Origin: Alphaproteobacteria bacterium
GTDB lineage: Bacteria > Pseudomonadota > Alphaproteobacteria > JAJFFI01
Length of the DNA: 8,175 bases
NCBI GenBank assembly: GCA_021776755.1
Contig: JAJFFI010000158.1
Span: 1 to 8,175 of the forward strand
Direction of reading: 5' to 3'
The notes beneath the pieces are model-generated. The model saw nothing but the letters and a program-made list of their open reading frames with translations. It made no database searches and was not told where the DNA came from. The position numbers and the translations under genes were made by a program. Positions 5,644 to 8,175 of this stretch are shown here, one piece after another. Positions within the stretch are counted from its first letter, which is position 1. The number at the start of each line of letters is the position of its first letter.

Positions 5644-6222
5644 ATGCGCGAGCCGACCAAATCAGGAAACGCAGGACCCGGAAGATCCGCTGCGCGGACC
5701 AAGGTGTGCGACCCGCCCGGCCGTGCTTTGCAAAAATCGACCCTCAGCGACGGCGTCGGGACGATCACGGACTGGTTTGCCTCGGGCCGGAAGGCCGACG
5801 ATTTCCCGCTGCTCGAAACACCGGGATATCTACTGCGCCGGGCGCACCAACGCGCCGTTGAGCTGTTTACCGAGAACCGCAAGGGTTCGGACCTGACGCC
5901 GCGCCAGTTCGTGGCCATGATGGCGGTCTACAAGGACCCGGGCCTCAGCCAGGCGGACCTCGTGGAGACCACGGCGATCGACCGGAGCACGGTTGCCGAC
6001 GTGGTGGACCGGTTGACAGGCCGCGGCCTGATCCGCCGCCAGCGTTCGCGCCGGGACAAGCGAATCAATACGCTTTCGCTGACGCCGAAAGGCCGCGCAG
6101 AACTCGAGGCGGCCATCGAGCGAGCCACCATGACCCAGCGCGAAATCCTGAAGACCATTCCCGCCGACGAGCGCGAATGCTTCATCCGCAACCTCCGCCG
6201 GATCGCAGGCCTGCAAGCCTGA
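5644..6222 (+). CDS. MarR-family transcriptional regulator
   Basis: 192 residues. The winged helix-turn-helix spans about 84-150: LTPRQFVAMMAVYKDPGLSQ, recognition region TAIDRSTVADVVDRLTGRGL (110-129), and the wing with DKRINTLSLTPKG (138-150), which matches the MarR signature D.R...L.LT..G. Helices before and after form the dimer interface. The N-terminal 45 or so residues are longer than in most MarR proteins (about 150 residues) and look disordered. An in-frame TAG directly precedes the ATG, so the protein cannot start earlier, though a later non-ATG start is possible. MarR proteins usually repress their own or a neighbouring gene in response to small phenolic or oxidant ligands; the spacer upstream holds possible sites. 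It is convergent with rcdA with a 33-nt gap, which contains a weak TCCGC/GCGGA hairpin (6229-6246). Ligand unknown. Confidence 0.92.
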   Translation: MREPTKSGNAGPGRSAARTKVCDPPGRALQKSTLSDGVGTITDWFASGRKADDFPLLETPGYLLRRAHQRAVELFTENRKGSDLTPRQFVAMMAVYKDPGLSQADLVETTAIDRSTVADVVDRLTGRGLIRRQRSRRDKRINTLSLTPKGRAELEAAIERATMTQREILKTIPADERECFIRNLRRIAGLQA

Positions 6223-6255
6223 CGGGCATCCGCACCCGGAGGCGGAAATCGAAGC

Positions 6256-6741
6256 TCAGGCCGCGCCGCGGGCCACCAGTTCATCGAGCCGGGCCACCCG
6301 GACGTACAGTTGCCGCGACTCGGCCAGCAGGGTGCGGAGACGCCGCGGCAGGGTCTCGTCTTGCTCGCCCTTGTCATCGAGGCAGACATCCTGGCGGTCG
6401 AGCCGCCGGTCGGCCGATGCCGCCTCAAGCGGCGTCATCTCGTTGTTCTCGACGGCACGCTGCACCAGCAACCAGGCCATGATCTGGGTGAGGCGCGCCG
6501 TTACCCGCATCATTTCGCAGGACGCGGTGAGATCGGTGAGTTGCGCCGCGGTAAAGCCCGGGTCATTTGCCGCGGCCCCCCCTGGACCAATATCGTTGGC
6601 AGCGGCGGGCGCCGCACTGGCCTCGCGCCGGACGACGGCGTTCAGCGCGCAGGATTTCGCCTCCGTAACCAGAGAGATTGCGTCGTCCCAGGTTTTGGCG
6701 AAAAACGCGGTCGATCCGAAATGTGCTGCCGTTGGTTCCAT
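6256..6741 (-). CDS. rcdA: RcdA-like regulator of CtrA degradation (DUF1465)
   Basis: 161 residues, all-helical. In Caulobacter, RcdA is an adaptor that works with CpdR and PopA to deliver CtrA and other substrates to ClpXP at the cell pole. Matching features: HFGSTAFFAKTWDDAISLVTEA (7-28) as the first helix, SCEMMRVTARLTQIMAWLLVQRAVENNEMTP (74-104) as the highly typical central helix, and LPRRLRTLLAESRQLYVRVARLDE (131-154) as the last helix. Residues 40-63 are an Ala/Gly/Pro-rich insert between helices 1 and 2. The ATG at 6741 has no SD; it is preceded by GTTAACGC. A CtrA-type half-site TTAACCAT is 53 nt upstream. The gene follows the thioesterase by 72 nt but likely has its own promoter. 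Assignment to DUF1465 is confident; conserved function across genera is inferred. Confidence 0.85.
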   Translation of the reverse strand: MEPTAAHFGSTAFFAKTWDDAISLVTEAKSCALNAVVRREASAAPAAANDIGPGGAAANDPGFTAAQLTDLTASCEMMRVTARLTQIMAWLLVQRAVENNEMTPLEAASADRRLDRQDVCLDDKGEQDETLPRRLRTLLAESRQLYVRVARLDELVARGAA

Positions 6742-6794
6742 GCGTTAACGAATTTCAGAAATTTTCACTGTCAGATCAATCGTTTGGTTTGAAT

Positions 6795-6802
6795 ATGGTT
6801 AA
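6795..6802 (-). promoter_or_regulatory. CtrA-type half-site TTAACCAT upstream of rcdA
   Basis: The minus strand reads GTTAACCATATTCAAACC across the site, a full TTAACCAT half-box followed at CtrA spacing (N7) by CAAAC, three of five matches to TTAAC. It lies 53 nt before the rcdA ATG. A second palindromic CGTTAACG (6742-6749) abuts the region just before the start codon. The self-complementary GGCGCGCGCC (6804-6813) separates it from the thioesterase stop. Confidence 0.45.
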
Positions 6803-6813
6803 CGGCGCGCGCC

Positions 6814-7257
6814 TCAATCCGGCACCACGAGTGGCGTTAGCAACGCCCGCATGACATCGGGCACCGGCACCGGACGGCGGGTCTTTCGGTCGACGCAGAC
6901 GTGGACGAAGTAGCCGATCGCCGCCGGCTCCGGGTCGCCCGCACGGAACAGACCGATCTCGTAGCGGATGCTGGAGTTGCCGAGCTTGCCGACCCGAAGT
7001 CCCGCTTCGACGGTTTCGGGATATGTGATTTCCTTGGTGAAGGTGCATTTGCTTTCGATCGCCAGCCCGACGACATCGCTGGTCCTGAGATCGAGCGCGC
7101 CGCCCTCGATGAGATAGGTGTTCACGACCGTATCGAAATAGGAATAATAGACGACGTTGTTCACATGACCGTAGACGTCGTTGTCGTGCCAACGGGTCGT
7201 GATCGACTGAAAGTGCAGATAGTTGTCGCGACATTCGCGCGCGGGCTTCCCCCCCAT
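6814..7257 (-). CDS. Acyl-CoA thioesterase, 4-hydroxybenzoyl-CoA thioesterase (4HBT) hot-dog family
   Basis: 147 residues, a single hot-dog domain. It would hydrolyse an acyl-CoA thioester; the substrate cannot be read from sequence. The N-terminal motif TRWHDNDVYGHVNNVVYYSYFD (21-42) carries the presumed catalytic Asp27 and the conserved GHVNN at the start of the long helix. The rest shows hot-dog strands, for example IESKCTFTKEITYPETVEAGLRVGKLG (67-93) and SSIRYEIGLFRAG (95-107). The start at 7257 overlaps the hydrolase stop by one base (TGATG) and is served by AAGGAGG (7271-7265), 7 nt upstream inside the hydrolase gene, so it is translationally coupled. Seven G in a row span the start codon (7255-7249 on this strand). 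Confidence 0.93.
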   Translation of the reverse strand: MGGKPARECRDNYLHFQSITTRWHDNDVYGHVNNVVYYSYFDTVVNTYLIEGGALDLRTSDVVGLAIESKCTFTKEITYPETVEAGLRVGKLGNSSIRYEIGLFRAGDPEPAAIGYFVHVCVDRKTRRPVPVPDVMRALLTPLVVPD

Positions 7258-8069
7258 CAGGCCGCCTCCTTCGCGTTCAGGCCGCGATAGAAATCGCGCA
7301 GCGCGTCGAGGGTCGCATCCGGCGCCTCGGTCATCATCATGTGGCCGCAGGCGAGCTCAGCCACCTTGGCGCCCTCAATCACGGCGGCGAGCGCCTTGCC
7401 GCTTTTCGCGGGTGTCATCATGTCGCGCGCGCCGAGCACGAACAGTGCGGGACAGCCGACCTTTGCCGCCTGGTCGAGAGCCGCCTTGTACACATTGCAG
7501 GCCGCAAGATCGTTGCCCAGCGCACCCGCCGGCGCCTGTTCGAGCACCTTGAGGCCGCCGCCGGTCATCCAGAGCCCGGGTGACGTGTGACCGCCGAGAT
7601 GCGCGTCGCGCCCGAAGCCCCAAGAGGTCACCAGGTCATAGCCGAGATGGTCGCCCTTCTGGGCCGCTTCCAGCAGTTCCGGATGCACGGGCATTTCGGT
7701 GGCGACCCCGCACAGCGCGATGGAGGCCACCTGGTTCGGGTGGGACGCGGCGGTTTCGAGCGCAATCAACGCCCCCATGCTGTGGCCCACCAGATGCGCG
7801 TTCTTGAGCCCCGCGGCCTGCACCAAATCGGCGATCCAGGCGGCCATCGCCGGGACACTGTCGAGGAACGGGCCTTCGGATTTTCCGTGACCCGGCAAAT
7901 CGACGGCCAGCACCGACATGCCGTGATGCGCGAAGTAGCGCGTCTGGAGCTGCCAGACGGTCCGGTCCATGCCGGCGCCGTGAATGAAGATCACGGTGGG
8001 CCTGGCCGGGTCGAACGGGCGCCCGCCGGTTGCCGCGAACGCGGTCTTGCCGTTGACGGTCAGGTCCAT
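7257..8069 (-). CDS. Alpha/beta hydrolase
   Basis: 270 residues with the full alpha/beta-hydrolase layout: oxyanion-loop IFIHGAGMD (27-35), VDLPGHGKSEGP (57-67), the nucleophile elbow LVGHSMGA (93-100) with Ser97, FVLGARDMMTP (210-220) with acid Asp216, and ACGHMMMTEAP (240-250) with His243. The cap region is about 122-200. It may hydrolyse an ester, lactone or other activated carbonyl; the substrate is unknown. The start at 8069 has GGGAG 7 nt upstream. It is the first gene of a two-gene unit with the overlapping thioesterase, which suggests successive steps in acyl or aromatic-acyl metabolism (inference). A REP-like hairpin sits in its upstream region, so the promoter is probably further right or outside the window. 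Confidence 0.93.
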   Translation of the reverse strand: MDLTVNGKTAFAATGGRPFDPARPTVIFIHGAGMDRTVWQLQTRYFAHHGMSVLAVDLPGHGKSEGPFLDSVPAMAAWIADLVQAAGLKNAHLVGHSMGALIALETAASHPNQVASIALCGVATEMPVHPELLEAAQKGDHLGYDLVTSWGFGRDAHLGGHTSPGLWMTGGGLKVLEQAPAGALGNDLAACNVYKAALDQAAKVGCPALFVLGARDMMTPAKSGKALAAVIEGAKVAELACGHMMMTEAPDATLDALRDFYRGLNAKEAA

Positions 8070-8087
8070 GGGGAAGCTCCCACGGCC

Positions 8088-8123
8088 CCCTCTCCCCTTG
8101 CGGGAGAGGGTTGGGGTGAGGGG
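8088..8123. repeat. REP-like palindromic intergenic repeat
   Basis: CCCTCTCCC (8088-8096), loop CTTGC, GGGAGAGGG (8102-8110), followed by TTGGGGTGAGGGG (8111-8123). I recognise this as the widespread proteobacterial intergenic repeat whose spurious translation gives PHPNPLPQGERG. It lies 19 bp upstream of the hydrolase ATG. It can mislead gene callers into a longer start on this strand. Confidence 0.75.
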
Positions 8124-8127
8124 TACG

Positions 8128-8174
8128 CGCGCGTCTGCGCGCGGAGGACACCGCTCATGCCGCCTGTCGGCGGC
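8128..8174. repeat. Two GC hairpins next to the REP-like repeat
   Basis: CGCGCG (8128-8133)-TCTG-CGCGCG (8138-8143), and GCCGCC (8159-8164)-TGTC-GGCGGC (8169-8174) at the window edge. Together with the 8088-8110 stem they form a run of three hairpins, possibly the transcript end of a gene outside the window. Confidence 0.4.
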
Positions 8175-8175
8175 G

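Noticed and set aside
7636..8151. 171-codon minus-strand frame reading PHPNPLPQGERG
   Set aside because: It is the usual spurious translation of the REP-like repeat continuing out of frame through the hydrolase gene.
8155..8175. Possible C-terminus (RRRQAA, TGA at 8157-8155) of an upstream minus-strand gene
   Set aside because: Only six codons are visible and they coincide with a GCCGCC/GGCGGC hairpin, so it cannot be supported from this window.

Overview
The window reads as GC-rich alphaproteobacterial chromosome. The evidence is a recognisable RcdA/DUF1465 gene (a family tied to CtrA turnover), a perfect CtrA-type box (TTAA-N7-TTAAC), a PAS_5-type protein typical of the class, and strongly GC-biased third codon positions, with noticeably AT-richer intergenic spacers. 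The genus cannot be fixed from the sequence. No rRNA, tRNA, CRISPR array, IS element or phage gene was seen.

Region 1 (1-3471): on the minus strand a large molybdopterin-binding subunit of the xanthine dehydrogenase/CO dehydrogenase family is followed one base later by a cysQ-like phosphatase that runs off the left edge and carries a Tyr in place of a metal-binding Asp. The Mo-enzyme has a good promoter (TTGGCG-N17-TATGAT). Its leader contains 15-bp tandem repeats and is completely free of G in the RNA. Back to back with it, on the plus strand, lies a four-helix cytochrome b561.

Region 2 (3472-4695): an apparently gene-poor stretch that holds a compact undescribed unit on the minus strand. 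This is a 32-codon single-TM microprotein with its own Shine-Dalgarno, a canonical intrinsic terminator 16 nt after its stop, and a perfect CtrA box about 70 nt upstream. Beyond it is a PAS_5-type protein, whose promoter contains an operator-like inverted repeat and whose leader contains a terminator-like hairpin.

Region 3 (4696-6222): plus-strand SRAP/YedK-HMCES-type DNA-protein crosslink protein with all catalytic residues, then a MarR-family regulator. Both have a -10-like hexamer so close to the ATG that the mRNAs may be leaderless.

Region 4 (6256-8175): minus-strand alpha/beta hydrolase and 4HBT thioesterase, coupled by a TGATG overlap, followed by rcdA with a TTAACCAT CtrA-type half-site upstream. 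A REP-like hairpin repeat plus two further hairpins lie at the right edge.

The strongest theme is cell-cycle control. A CtrA box in front of an unknown membrane microprotein, a single-domain PAS protein next to it, and rcdA with a CtrA half-site all lie within about 3.2 kb. The remaining genes look like ordinary metabolic or repair functions.
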